Assembly: GCF_004123835.1 (NCBI RefSeq) | Contig: NZ_MZMU01000010.1 | Location: forward strand, 186,001-250,000 | Direction: 5' to 3' | Source: Rhizobium leguminosarum | GTDB lineage: Bacteria > Pseudomonadota > Alphaproteobacteria > Rhizobiales > Rhizobiaceae | Length of the DNA: 64,000 nucleotides | Part shown: in pieces, positions 17,584-26,269 of the stretch | Numbering within the stretch: position 1 is the first letter of the stretch | Layout of the letters: each line of letters starts with the position of its first letter | The notes under the pieces: generated by a model | What the model was told of the DNA's origin: nothing | What the model saw: the letters and a program-made list of their open reading frames with translations, nothing else | Databases searched by the model: none | Program-made: the position numbers and the translations under genes

Positions 17584-18270
17584 TTAATATGCGTCAGCGT
17601 TGTCGATATTGAAATTGTAGAGCTTGCGGGCGGAGCCGTAACGCTTGAATTCCTCGGGCCTCACTTCGGTCACGCCCGCCTTTTCAAGAAGTTCGGCCAG
17701 CTTCGTCAGATGCTCTGGACGCAGCTCCTTTTCGATGCAATCGGCACCCAGGCTCTTGACCGAACCGCGCACGAAGAGCTTCGCCTCGTAGAGCGAATCC
17801 CCAAGCGCATCGCCGGCATCGCCGAGCACCACGAGGTGGCCGGACTGGCCCATGAAGGCGGACATGTGGCCTATATTGCCATGAACGACGATGTCGATGC
17901 CCTTCATCGAGATGCCGCAGCGTGACGCCGCATTGCCCTTGATGACAAGGAGGCCGCCGCGGCCGGTTGCGCCGGCATACTGGCTGGCATCGCCCTCGAT
18001 GACGACGGTTCCAGACATCATGTTTTCCGCAACACCCGGACCTGCCGAACCGTGAACGGTGACGGTCCCGCCGTCGTTCATCCCGGCGCAGTAATAGCCG
18101 ACCGACCCCTTCACATCGACGGTGACCGGCGCATCGATGCCGACGGCAACCGAATGGCTGCCGCGCGGATTGACGACTTCGAAGGAAAGATCGTTCGAAC
18201 CGTTCTGGATGTTGTGCAGGGCGCTGTTGAGTTCACGTAACGGCGTAGTGGCAAGATCAATGACAGGCAT
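17584..18270 (-). CDS. mgsB: N-methylglutamate synthase subunit B (GXGXG domain, GlxC)
   Basis: A 228-residue protein built of the GXGXG beta-helix domain of the glutamate synthase C-terminus. Glycine-spaced repeats include GYYCAGMNDGGTVTVHGSAG, GRGGLLVIKGNAASRCGISM and GQSGHLVVLGDAGDALGDSL. Its role is structural linkage between the amidotransferase (MgsA) and FMN synthase (MgsC) parts of the enzyme. I moved the start to the ATG at 18270 (MPVIDLATTPLREL); the longer open frame would overlap mgsA and add unrelated residues. The spacer to mgsA is 38 bp. Confidence 0.9.
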   Translation of the reverse strand: MPVIDLATTPLRELNSALHNIQNGSNDLSFEVVNPRGSHSVAVGIDAPVTVDVKGSVGYYCAGMNDGGTVTVHGSAGPGVAENMMSGTVVIEGDASQYAGATGRGGLLVIKGNAASRCGISMKGIDIVVHGNIGHMSAFMGQSGHLVVLGDAGDALGDSLYEAKLFVRGSVKSLGADCIEKELRPEHLTKLAELLEKAGVTEVRPEEFKRYGSARKLYNFNIDNADAY

Positions 18271-18308
18271 GTTTCGATAACCCTTGGAGAATACGCATGA
18301 GGCGCCGG

Positions 18309-19217
18309 TCAAGCGACCTTCTGGTGATCCCAGAAATAGACGGTTGCAGGCTCCGGCTCCCATACCCTGGCATTCTCGATGCCGGGCAGATTGACGAGCG
18401 CCCGGTATTCGGAACCGAAGGCGACATACTGGTCCGTTTCGGCCATGACAGCGGGCTTGCAGGCGATCGCGTCGCGCACGACGCCGAAGCCTGACTTCGT
18501 GCCGACGACGAAGGTGAAGAAGCCGTCGAGGTCATCCACCGCGCCTTCCAGCGCCTGGCCGAGATTCTTGCCCTTGGCCATCTCTGCCGTCAGATAGGCA
18601 GCGGCGACCTCGGTGTCGTTTTCGGTTTCGAAGGTCATGCCTTCGCGCTTCAGCTCGCGGCGGAGATTGTTGTGGTTCGACAGCGAGCCATTATGCACCA
18701 GGCATTGGTCGGAGCCGGTGGAAAAAGGATGGGCGCCGAGCGTCGTGACGGCTGATTCCGTCGCCATGCGGGTATGGCCGATGCCGTGGGTGCCGGCCAT
18801 TGAATTGACCGCGAAGCGGGAGACGACATCCTTCGGCAGGCCGGTTTCCTTGTAGATCTCGATGGCGTCGCCGCTGCTCATGATGCGGATGTTCGGGCGC
18901 AATTCCGAAACGGCTGCCTTGCCCGCGTCGAGCAGATCCTTCGCAAGCGTGATGACGGCATGCGTGCTCTTTACCTGGATGGCGACCGATGCGCCGACCG
19001 CCTGGCCGAGCTCGGCCTCGAGGCCGGCGAAATCCTTCTTCGGATTGGCCGACTGGATGGTGATCTTGGCATTGTCGCCGCTGGCATCGCCATAGATCGC
19101 GATACCGGCGCTGTCCGGCCCCCGATCCGTCATCGTCACCAGCATCGAGGACAGCAGTGCCCCGAGCTCCGGTTCGAGACTTTTATCCTTGAGGAAGAGA
19201 CCCACAATTCCGCACAT
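18309..19217 (-). CDS. mgsA: N-methylglutamate synthase subunit A (class II amidotransferase, GlxB)
   Basis: A 302-residue Ntn-type glutamine amidotransferase. Cys2 right after Met (MCGIVGLFLKDKS) is the catalytic nucleophile after Met removal. Other glutaminase motifs are GIGHTRMATESAVT and HNGSLSNHNNLRRELKREG, with ENDTEVAAAYL. It is the first gene of the long minus-strand operon mgsABC-gmaS-purU-dmmDABC-tmm. A candidate operator lies 66-87 bp upstream, at 19283-19304. Confidence 0.92.
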   Translation of the reverse strand: MCGIVGLFLKDKSLEPELGALLSSMLVTMTDRGPDSAGIAIYGDASGDNAKITIQSANPKKDFAGLEAELGQAVGASVAIQVKSTHAVITLAKDLLDAGKAAVSELRPNIRIMSSGDAIEIYKETGLPKDVVSRFAVNSMAGTHGIGHTRMATESAVTTLGAHPFSTGSDQCLVHNGSLSNHNNLRRELKREGMTFETENDTEVAAAYLTAEMAKGKNLGQALEGAVDDLDGFFTFVVGTKSGFGVVRDAIACKPAVMAETDQYVAFGSEYRALVNLPGIENARVWEPEPATVYFWDHQKVA

Positions 19218-19282
19218 GACCAGACCTCCGTTCGTGTTGAGAAAGGACTAGCAGGTCTGTTTTGGGTTTTCAACTTGGAAGA

Positions 19283-19304
19283 AAGATTTTTTCTTTTAAG
19301 GCAA
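19283..19304 (-). promoter_or_regulatory. Candidate operator/promoter element of the mgs operon
   Basis: Minus-strand site beginning TTGCCT with an AAAAGAAAA core and ATCTT end. It is 19/22 identical to 1647-1668 in the permease/tdm intergenic region. It is placed 66-87 bp upstream of mgsA and directly after the stop of the XRE-cupin gene. The TTGCCT end might also serve as a -35 element. Confidence 0.4.
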
Positions 19305-19305
19305 G

Positions 19306-20040
19306 TCAGCCCTTCGAACTCTGCTGTGGATAGCTGATGATCGAGAGGTATTTGCTCGGCAGTTTCACCAGCTGTTCCGGCCCATGCGGCGCATCGGCGT
19401 CGAAGAACAGGCTGTCGCCCGGCTGCATCTGGAAAAGCTGGTCGCCGTGGCGGTAAACGACTTCGCCCTCGAGCATATAGAGAAATTCCATCCCCTCGTG
19501 CTGGAAGGTCGGGAAGATGTCGGAATCGGCCGTCAGGGTGATGAGGTAAGGCTCGACAATGACGCCGCTGGTATTGTTGTCGATATGACCGAGCACATTA
19601 TATTGATGGCCGGCGCGTGTGCCGCGCCGTTCGAGCTCGATGCCCTGGCCTGCCTTGACGAAGACGGCGTTGCGCGGTTCCTCGAAACGGCGGAAGAAGG
19701 CGGTCAGCGGCACGCCGAGCGCCCGCGACAGCGATTGCAGCGTCGTCAGCGACGGCGAGATGTTGCCGTTCTCGATCTTCGACAGCATGCCGAGTGAAAT
19801 GCCGGTCGCGGCCGCCAGATCGGTGACCGTGATGCCGAGTTTCTTGCGGTAGGCGCGCACCTCGTGGCCGATCGCCATTTCGAGGTTGTTTTCCTTCGGC
19901 TCGCGGACGGCGTGAGGGTCCTGGGAAAAGGGAGCGCGTCCACTATGCGCCTGTTCCGGTTGCTCTGCCGCTGCACGCTTGGATTTCATGGGTTTTCTAC
20001 CGCCGCCTTCTCTTTTGTCCAAAGGCAACCCTATCGTCAT
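19306..20040 (-). CDS. XRE-family regulator with C-terminal cupin
   Basis: A 244-residue transcription factor. A basic, disordered N-terminus (1-50) is followed by a helix-turn-helix at about 60-115 (ITVDLAAATGISLGMLSKIE-type: VTDLAAATGISLGMLSKIEN) and a cupin_2 sensor at about 165-240 with MEFLYMLEGEVVYRHGDQLF and PHGPEQLV. The cupin probably senses a small amine-derived ligand. GAGGA precedes the ATG at 20040. It sits just upstream of mgsA and after the AraC-type gene, so it is the best candidate for local control of the methylamine operons. PuuR-like regulators of amine catabolism share this architecture. Confidence 0.88.
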   Translation of the reverse strand: MTIGLPLDKREGGGRKPMKSKRAAAEQPEQAHSGRAPFSQDPHAVREPKENNLEMAIGHEVRAYRKKLGITVTDLAAATGISLGMLSKIENGNISPSLTTLQSLSRALGVPLTAFFRRFEEPRNAVFVKAGQGIELERRGTRAGHQYNVLGHIDNNTSGVIVEPYLITLTADSDIFPTFQHEGMEFLYMLEGEVVYRHGDQLFQMQPGDSLFFDADAPHGPEQLVKLPSKYLSIISYPQQSSKG

Positions 20041-20069
20041 AGTGAAAATTCCTCAACCGTGAAGAAAAC

Positions 20070-21029
20070 CTATTCCCGCCGCGCTGCGCGCGGGGCGATG
20101 CCGTAGGCGATACGGAACATCCGGGAAAAATGGCTCAGGCTGGAAAAGCCGGTGGCCACCGCAATTTCCGAGACGGAAAGCGGGCTCTGCTTCAGCAGCC
20201 GATGGGCATGCTGCAGCCTGATCCTGCGGTATTGATCAAGGTAGGTACTGCCGAGGTGAGCCGAAAAGAGCCGGTCGAGATGGCGGGTGGTGACGCCGGC
20301 AATGCGCGCCATGGCGGCGCGCTCGAGCGGCATCTCGATCGTCTCCTCCATCCGTTCGAGAACGCTGAGCAGACCGGGATGATAGACGCCGTAACGCTGC
20401 GCCAGCGAGGCGCGCTGGGGTGCAGCGGGTTCGTTGACCTCTGTATGAAGATACCAGTCGCTGACCCGGCGGGCGAAATCAGGCCCCATGCGCTCGGCGA
20501 TCAGCACATGCATCATGTCGAGCGGCGCAATGCCGCCGCCGCAGGTAATCCTGTTGCCGTCGATCATGAAGCGGGCCTGGCGCGGCGTGAGGTCCGGGAA
20601 GGCTTCGAGAAGGGCTGCGGCATGCTCCCAGTGGATGGTGAAGTCGCGGCCGCCGAGCAGTCCGGCAGCGGCCATCAGATAGGGCCCGCCCGAGATGCCG
20701 CCGATCCTCACCCCTTCGCGCGACAATTGCCGCAAGCAGGAAAGCACGCCGGGATAGCGCCAGTCGCGGGGCAAACCGCCGGCGCAGACGAAGGCCGTTC
20801 CGAGACCCGAGCCCCTGACGGGCAGAGGTTCGGCGGGGACGCTGACGCCCGAGGAGGAAAGCGCCGATGCGCCATCCGGCGAGAAGACCTGCAGCCGATA
20901 GATCTCGCGTCCGGCCAGAAGATTTGCCGCCCTCAGCGGTTCCGTCGCCGAGGCATAGGACATCAGTGCAAATCCCGGGATGAGGATGAAGCCGATCGTC
21001 TGCACATTTCTGCTATCAAGCGAGGACAT
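20070..21029 (-). CDS. glxA: GATase1-AraC family regulator (GlxA/GbdR-like)
   Basis: A 319-residue regulator. An N-terminal DJ-1/PfpI-like domain at about 8-185 (GFILIPGFALMSYASATEPL, GGISGGPYLMAAAGLL) is followed by an AraC helix-turn-helix at about 215-315 (RAAMARIAGVTTRHLDRLFS, VSEIAVATGFSSLSHFSRMF). This subfamily (GbdR, SouR, CdhR) controls catabolism of glycine betaine, sarcosine and carnitine. It lies between the divergent mgd and mgs operons, 88 bp from mgdA, suggesting activation in response to methylated amine intermediates. The symbol follows the S. meliloti glxABCD cluster. Confidence 0.88.
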   Translation of the reverse strand: MSSLDSRNVQTIGFILIPGFALMSYASATEPLRAANLLAGREIYRLQVFSPDGASALSSSGVSVPAEPLPVRGSGLGTAFVCAGGLPRDWRYPGVLSCLRQLSREGVRIGGISGGPYLMAAAGLLGGRDFTIHWEHAAALLEAFPDLTPRQARFMIDGNRITCGGGIAPLDMMHVLIAERMGPDFARRVSDWYLHTEVNEPAAPQRASLAQRYGVYHPGLLSVLERMEETIEMPLERAAMARIAGVTTRHLDRLFSAHLGSTYLDQYRRIRLQHAHRLLKQSPLSVSEIAVATGFSSLSHFSRMFRIAYGIAPRAARRE

Positions 21030-21116
21030 GTCTCTTTCTTAGCGATTGATGTCCCTTCTGTGCAAGTCCGTCCTCCCCTTTCTGGCATCATGCACCTGTT
21101 CTTTCCGGGGTGACCC

Positions 21117-22367
21117 ATGCGCTATTCCGCTCTTTCGATTTTCCTGAACGGCCTTCGTGGCAACAAAAGCTGGGCGCCTGCCTGGCGCGACCCGGCGCCG
21201 AAGCCGCACTACGACGTCATCATCGTCGGTGGCGGCGGCCATGGCCTTGCCACCGCCTATTATCTCGCCAAGGAATTCGGCGTCACCAATATCGCCGTCC
21301 TCGAAAAGGGCTATCTCGGCTCCGGCAATATCGGCAGGAACACGACGATCATCCGCTCGAACTACCTGCTGCCGGGCAACAATCCCTTCTACGAGCTGTC
21401 GATGAAACTCTGGGAGGGGTTGGAGCAGGACTTCAACTTCAACGCCATGGTCTCGCAGCGCGGCGTGCTCAACCTCTTCCATTCCGACGCTCAGCGCGAC
21501 GCCTATACGCGCCGCGGCAACGCCATGCGGCTGCACGGCGTCGACGCCGAGCTTCTCGACCGGCAGGCAGTGCGAAAGAAATTGCCGTTCCTCGATTTCG
21601 ACAATGCCCGTTTCCCGGTGATGGGCGGCCTGTTCCAGCCGCGCGGCGGCACCGTGCGCCACGATGCGGTGGCCTGGGGTTATGCGCGCGACGCCGATCA
21701 GCGCGGCGTCGATATCATCACCCAATGCGAGGTGACCGGTATCCGCACCGAGAACGGCCAGGTGACCGGCGTCGAGACCAGCAGGGGCTTCATCGGCTGC
21801 GGCAAGCTGGCGCTTGCGGCCGCCGGCAACTCCACCGTCGTCGCCGATATGGCCGGCCTTCGCCTGCCGATCGAAAGCCATGTGCTGCAGGCCTTCGTTT
21901 CCGAAGGGCTGAAGCCCTTCATCGACACGGTCGTCACCTTCGGCGCCGGGCATTTCTACGTGTCCCAGTCGGACAAGGGCGGCCTCGTTTTCGGCGGCGA
22001 TATCGACGGCTACAATTCCTATGCTCAGCGCGGCAATCTCGCTTCGGTCGAGCATGTCGCCGAAGCGGGGCTGGCGATGATCCCGTCGCTGTCGCGGGTG
22101 CGGTATCTGCGCTCCTGGGGCGGCGTCATGGATATGAGCATGGACGGCTCGCCGATCATCGACCGCACCCATATCGACAATCTCTATCTCAACACCGGCT
22201 GGTGTTACGGCGGCTTCAAGGCCACACCCGCCTCCGGCTTCTGCTACGCCCATCTGATCGCCCGCGATACGCCGCATCAGACCGCCCGCGCCTTCCGGCT
22301 CGACCGCTTCGCGCGCGGCTACCCGATCGACGAAAAGGGCGTCGGCGCCCAGCCCAATCTGCACTGA
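21117..22367 (+). CDS. mgdA: N-methylglutamate dehydrogenase subunit A (sarcosine oxidase beta-like)
   Basis: A 416-residue FAD-dependent amine oxidoreductase of the heterotetrameric sarcosine oxidase beta type. The dinucleotide fold VIIVGGGGHGLATAYYLAKE is near residue 32, followed by the SoxB hallmark GSGNIGRNTTIIRSNYLLPG and a C-terminal TGWCYGGFKATPASG. It oxidises the N-methyl group of N-methylglutamate. It is the first gene of mgdABCD; the listed ATG at 21117 fits the family start (MRYSALSIFLNGLRG). Confidence 0.93.
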   Translation: MRYSALSIFLNGLRGNKSWAPAWRDPAPKPHYDVIIVGGGGHGLATAYYLAKEFGVTNIAVLEKGYLGSGNIGRNTTIIRSNYLLPGNNPFYELSMKLWEGLEQDFNFNAMVSQRGVLNLFHSDAQRDAYTRRGNAMRLHGVDAELLDRQAVRKKLPFLDFDNARFPVMGGLFQPRGGTVRHDAVAWGYARDADQRGVDIITQCEVTGIRTENGQVTGVETSRGFIGCGKLALAAAGNSTVVADMAGLRLPIESHVLQAFVSEGLKPFIDTVVTFGAGHFYVSQSDKGGLVFGGDIDGYNSYAQRGNLASVEHVAEAGLAMIPSLSRVRYLRSWGGVMDMSMDGSPIIDRTHIDNLYLNTGWCYGGFKATPASGFCYAHLIARDTPHQTARAFRLDRFARGYPIDEKGVGAQPNLH

Positions 22368-22378
22368 GGACATTTAAG

Positions 22379-22660
22379 ATGGCGAGCTTGATTTCCTGTC
22401 CTCATTGCGGCGCCCGACCGAAGGAGGAATTTTCGATCCGCGGCGATGCGGGCCTTGCTCGGCCGGCGCCGGATGCCGGTGCGGAGGCCTGGTTCGATTA
22501 TGTCTATCTGCGTGACAATCCGAGGGGCCGGCACAGCGAATACTGGCACCACTCTTCCGGATGCCGCCGCTGGCTGATCGTCGAACGCGATACCGTCACC
22601 CATGCGGTCCACGGCGTCAGGGATGCCGCCCTTTCCAAGCTCGGCGGAGAACCGGCATGA
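22379..22660 (+). CDS. mgdB: N-methylglutamate dehydrogenase subunit B (sarcosine oxidase delta-like)
   Basis: A 93-residue small subunit with a zinc site: CPHCGARPKEEF near the N-terminus and a distal HHSSGCRRWL providing His and Cys. RDNPRGRHSEYWHH is the family core. It lies 11 bp after mgdA and its stop overlaps the mgdC start (ATGA), so subunits are translationally coupled. It is short enough to be missed: a longer out-of-register frame extending over mgdA runs into it. Confidence 0.92.
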   Translation: MASLISCPHCGARPKEEFSIRGDAGLARPAPDAGAEAWFDYVYLRDNPRGRHSEYWHHSSGCRRWLIVERDTVTHAVHGVRDAALSKLGGEPA

Positions 22661-25614
22661 CGAGCTTCCGTCTTTCCTCCGGCGGCCGCATCGATCGCGC
22701 CACGACGCTCGGCTTCACCTTCGACGGCAGGCCGCTCGAAGGCCATCCGGGCGACACGCTTGCCTCGGCACTGCTTGCCAGCGGCGTCCAGCTCGTCGGC
22801 CGCAGTTTCAAATATCATCGCCCGCGCGGCATTCTGACGGCGGGCGCTGCCGAACCGAACGCGCTGGTAACGACAGGCAGCGGCGGGCGCACCGAGCCGA
22901 ATACGCGCGCGACGATGATCGAGCTTTACCAGGGGCTGACGGCAAAGAGCCAGAACCGCTGGCCCTCGCTCGGCTTCGATGTCGGCGCGGTCAACGGGCT
23001 GCTGTCGCCCTTCCTCAGCGCCGGCTTCTATTACAAGACCTTCATGTGGCCGGCGGCCCTCTGGGAAAAGCTCTACGAGCCGGTGATCCGCAAAGCGGCG
23101 GGCCTCGGCAGGGCCTCCTACGAGGCCGATCCCGATAGCTACGAGAAATGCTGGGCGCATTGCGATCTGCTGGTGATCGGCGCCGGCCCGACCGGTCTTG
23201 CCGCGGCGCTGACCGCCGGCCGCGCCGGCGCGCGCGTCATCCTCGCCGACGAGGGACCCGAACTCGGCGGCAGCCTGCTTTCCGACAGCGGTTCTGTCGA
23301 CGGCAAGCCGGCGGACGCGCTTCTGGGACAGCTGCTTGCCGAGCTGGCGGGACTTCCGAACGTGCGCCGCCTGCCGCGCATGACGGTGTTCGGCTGGTAC
23401 GACGACAATGTCTTCGGCGCCGTCGAACGGGTGCAGAAGCATGTGGCGATGCCCGACCCGGAACGCCCCGTCGAACGATTGTGGCGCATCGTCGCCCGCC
23501 AGGCGATCCTTGCGACCGGCGCCGAAGAGCGGCCGCTCGTCTTCGGCGGCAACGATATTCCCGGTGTGATGATGGCAGGCGCCATGCGCAGCTATCTCAG
23601 CCGGCAGGCGGTCGCGCCCGGCAGAAGCACTGTCATCTTCACCACCAACGATGCCGGATACCGCACCGCTGCCGATCTCGAGGCCGCCGGCCTCGCAGTC
23701 GCGGCGATCGTCGACAGCCGGGCGGATGCGGCCGAGAGCTGGCAGGGCCGCGCCGAAGTACTGAAGGGCGCCCGGATCATCGATGCGTTCGGCGGCAAGC
23801 GCCTGCGCGTCGTCAGCGTCGAGGCAGCAACCGGCACCCGTCGGATCGAAGCGGACGCGCTTGCCATGTCCGGCGGCTGGAGCCCGATCATCCATCTTGC
23901 CTGCCATCGCGGCGCGAAACCGCAATGGTCGGACGAGGCCTCGGCGTTTCTGGCGCCCGTCCAGCAGGAAGGTCTTGCCGTTGCCGGTTCGGCTGCCGGC
24001 CTTGCGCAAACGACGACCTGCCTCGGTGATGGCGCTGCAAAGGCAGCGGCCGCGTTGAAGGCGATCGGTTTCGGCACGGCGGAACCGGCCTTTGCCGCGG
24101 CTTCCGAGACGGCTGCCCACGCAAAGCCGCTCTGGTCGGTCAAAGGCTCGAAGGGCAAGGCTTTCGTCGATTACCAGAACGACGTGCATCTCAAAGATCT
24201 GGGTCTCGCCGTCCGCGAAGGCTACGGCCATGTCGAGCTCGCCAAGCGCTACACCACAAGCGGCATGGCGACCGATCAGGGCAAGCTTTCCAACATCAAC
24301 GCCATCGGCATCCTTGCCGAGGCGCGCGGCGTGTCGCCCGCCGAGGTGGGAACGACGACCTTCCGGCCCTTTTATACGCCGGTTTCCTTCGGCGCTTTGA
24401 CCGGGACATCGCGCGGCAAACATTTCCAGCCGGCGCGCAAATCGCCGCTGCATGGCTGGGCCGAGAAGAACGGCGCGGTCTTCGTCGAAACCGGCCTCTG
24501 GTACCGTTCGTCCTGGTTTCCGCGCGCCGGCGAGGCGACCTGGCGCGAAAGCGTCGACCGCGAGGTGCTGAACATCCGGAAGAATGCCGGCCTTTGCGAC
24601 GTCTCGACCCTCGGCAAGATCGAAATATCAGGCAAGGATGCCGCGACCTTCCTCGATCGCATCTATTGCAACGGCTTCGCCAAGCTCGCCGTCGGCAAGG
24701 CGCGTTACGGCATCATGCTGCGTGAGGACGGCTTCATCTATGATGACGGCACCACCAGCCGGTTCAGTGACGAGCATTTCTTCATGACGACGACGACCGC
24801 ACTTGCCGCCGGCGTGCTGACCCATCTCGAATTCTGCGCCCAGGCGCTCTGGCCGGAACTCGACGTTTGCTTCGCCTCCTCGACCGATCAATGGGCGCAA
24901 ATGGCCGTCGCGGGGCCGAAGTCGCGCGCCATCCTCTCCGAGATCGTCGACGAGGATTTGTCGGATGCGGCCTTCCCTTTCATGAGCGCCCGCAAGGTCT
25001 CCCTCTTCGGTGGCCGCCTCGAAGGCCGGCTCTTCCGGATTTCCTTCTCGGGCGAACTCGCCTACGAGCTGGCGGTACCGGCAGGCTACGGCGAAGGTGT
25101 TGCCGATGCGGTCATGGCGGCGGGCGAAAAACATGGCATCTGCGCCTATGGCGCCGAAGCGCTCGGCGTCATGCGCATCGAAAAGGGCCATGTCACCCAT
25201 GCCGAAATCAACGGCACGGTGACGCCTGGTGACCTCGGTTTCGGCCGCATGGTTTCATCAACCAAGCCGGATTTCATCGGCAAGGCAATGCTTGCCCGCG
25301 AAGGGCTGCAGGATCCCGAGCGGCCGCGCCTCGTCGGCGTCAAGCCGCTTAATCCGGCGACCGGTTTCCGCACCGGCTCGCATATTCTCGCCGACGGCGT
25401 TGCGGCGACGCTCGAAAACGACCAGGGCTACGTGACATCAAGCGCCTTTTCGCCGGGGCTCGGCCATACGATCGGCCTGGCGCTCGTCAGGCGTGGGCCG
25501 GAGCGCATCGGTGAAAAGGTGACGGTCTGGAACGGCCTGCGCAACGAATTCACCGATGCAGTGCTCTGCCATCCCGTCTTCATCGATCCCGAAAACGAGA
25601 AGCTCCATGCGTGA
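22657..25614 (+). CDS. mgdC: N-methylglutamate dehydrogenase subunit C (sarcosine oxidase alpha-like)
   Basis: A 985-residue multidomain subunit. The N-terminal ferredoxin-fold region (about 1-100, GRSFKYHRPRGILTAGAAEP) is followed by an NAD-binding domain with LLVIGAGPTGLAAALTAGRA near residue 170 and a second dinucleotide domain. The C-terminal GcvT/THF-binding half, from about 610, includes GLCDVSTLGKIEISG and FSGELAYELAVP. The GcvT part yields methylene-THF from the oxidised methyl group. The ATG at 22657 overlaps the mgdB stop; upstream in-frame codons are not used. The length is close to SoxA. Confidence 0.93.
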   Translation: MTSFRLSSGGRIDRATTLGFTFDGRPLEGHPGDTLASALLASGVQLVGRSFKYHRPRGILTAGAAEPNALVTTGSGGRTEPNTRATMIELYQGLTAKSQNRWPSLGFDVGAVNGLLSPFLSAGFYYKTFMWPAALWEKLYEPVIRKAAGLGRASYEADPDSYEKCWAHCDLLVIGAGPTGLAAALTAGRAGARVILADEGPELGGSLLSDSGSVDGKPADALLGQLLAELAGLPNVRRLPRMTVFGWYDDNVFGAVERVQKHVAMPDPERPVERLWRIVARQAILATGAEERPLVFGGNDIPGVMMAGAMRSYLSRQAVAPGRSTVIFTTNDAGYRTAADLEAAGLAVAAIVDSRADAAESWQGRAEVLKGARIIDAFGGKRLRVVSVEAATGTRRIEADALAMSGGWSPIIHLACHRGAKPQWSDEASAFLAPVQQEGLAVAGSAAGLAQTTTCLGDGAAKAAAALKAIGFGTAEPAFAAASETAAHAKPLWSVKGSKGKAFVDYQNDVHLKDLGLAVREGYGHVELAKRYTTSGMATDQGKLSNINAIGILAEARGVSPAEVGTTTFRPFYTPVSFGALTGTSRGKHFQPARKSPLHGWAEKNGAVFVETGLWYRSSWFPRAGEATWRESVDREVLNIRKNAGLCDVSTLGKIEISGKDAATFLDRIYCNGFAKLAVGKARYGIMLREDGFIYDDGTTSRFSDEHFFMTTTTALAAGVLTHLEFCAQALWPELDVCFASSTDQWAQMAVAGPKSRAILSEIVDEDLSDAAFPFMSARKVSLFGGRLEGRLFRISFSGELAYELAVPAGYGEGVADAVMAAGEKHGICAYGAEALGVMRIEKGHVTHAEINGTVTPGDLGFGRMVSSTKPDFIGKAMLAREGLQDPERPRLVGVKPLNPATGFRTGSHILADGVAATLENDQGYVTSSAFSPGLGHTIGLALVRRGPERIGEKVTVWNGLRNEFTDAVLCHPVFIDPENEKLHA

Positions 25615-26161
25615 TCTTCCGCAACACAAACCGGTTCTGGCCGGCATGGCATATAACGGCATCTCAGGGTCAGGCGTCCGGCTGGAAGCCTTGCCGGAGG
25701 GCCATCTCCTGCATGTGCTCGGCGCAATCGAGCCGTCCGCGCTCGCCGCGGAACTGGTGAAAGCAGGCTTTGCGAAAAGTTCAATCCGCCGGGCGGGTTT
25801 CCGGCAATGGTTCGTCGCCGGCGACGAGCCGCTCGTGCCCGCCAGCCTCGATGCTCTCGCGGCAGCGCTTGCGGGAAAGGCCTTCGTCATGGACCAGAGC
25901 CACGGGCGCGTGCGGATCGGCGTTTCCGGCCGTTCTTCGCGGGCACTTCTCTCAAGGGGGGCTGCCGTCGATCTCGATCCTTCCGTCTTTCCGGAAGGCC
26001 ATTCGGCAATGACGATGATCGGTCATCTCTCCGTGCAGATCGTCCGCACCGGCGATGACAGCTTCGAGCTTACGGTCCTGCGCAGCTTTGCCGAAAGCCT
26101 CTGGGAGGATCTAGCGCATATGGCGGCCAGCGCTGAAAAGGACGGCGCATCGTCATCATAA
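25607..26161 (+). CDS. mgdD: N-methylglutamate dehydrogenase subunit D (sarcosine oxidase gamma-like)
   Basis: A 184-residue gamma-type subunit. Its weakly conserved N-terminus is followed by the GcvT-like half-fold DQSHGRVRIGVSGRSSRALL, then VFPEGHSAMTMIGHLSVQIV and FELTVLRSFAESLWEDL, which are typical of SoxG. The ATG at 25607 overlaps the mgdC stop by 8 bp. It is the last gene of mgdABCD and is followed by a hairpin at about 26196-26215. Confidence 0.88.
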   Translation: MRDLPQHKPVLAGMAYNGISGSGVRLEALPEGHLLHVLGAIEPSALAAELVKAGFAKSSIRRAGFRQWFVAGDEPLVPASLDALAAALAGKAFVMDQSHGRVRIGVSGRSSRALLSRGAAVDLDPSVFPEGHSAMTMIGHLSVQIVRTGDDSFELTVLRSFAESLWEDLAHMAASAEKDGASSS

Positions 26162-26195
26162 CGAGAGCCTGGGTTCCAGCACGTATCGCTGGAGC

Positions 26196-26215
26196 CCGAA
26201 AAGCCATGCTGGCTT
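26196..26215 (-). terminator. Candidate terminator between mgdD and the RTX gene
   Basis: Stem AAGCCA/TGGCTT (26201-26206 with 26210-26215), loop TGC. On the minus strand a short T run follows, so it best serves the convergent RTX gene. It may also act weakly for mgdD. The stem is only 6 bp. Confidence 0.4.
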
Positions 26216-26269
26216 CAATGTTGCATCGCACGGTTTGCAACGCGCCACCTTTTCGGCGAGGGCGCTTGG

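Noticed and set aside
21039..22373. 444-codon minus-strand open frame over mgdA
   Set aside because: Shadow of mgdA, which has an unmistakable FAD motif and SoxB signature.
22504..24453. 649-codon minus-strand open frame
   Set aside because: Antisense shadow of mgdC; Arg/Gly/Ala-biased sequence without domains, produced by high-GC third positions.
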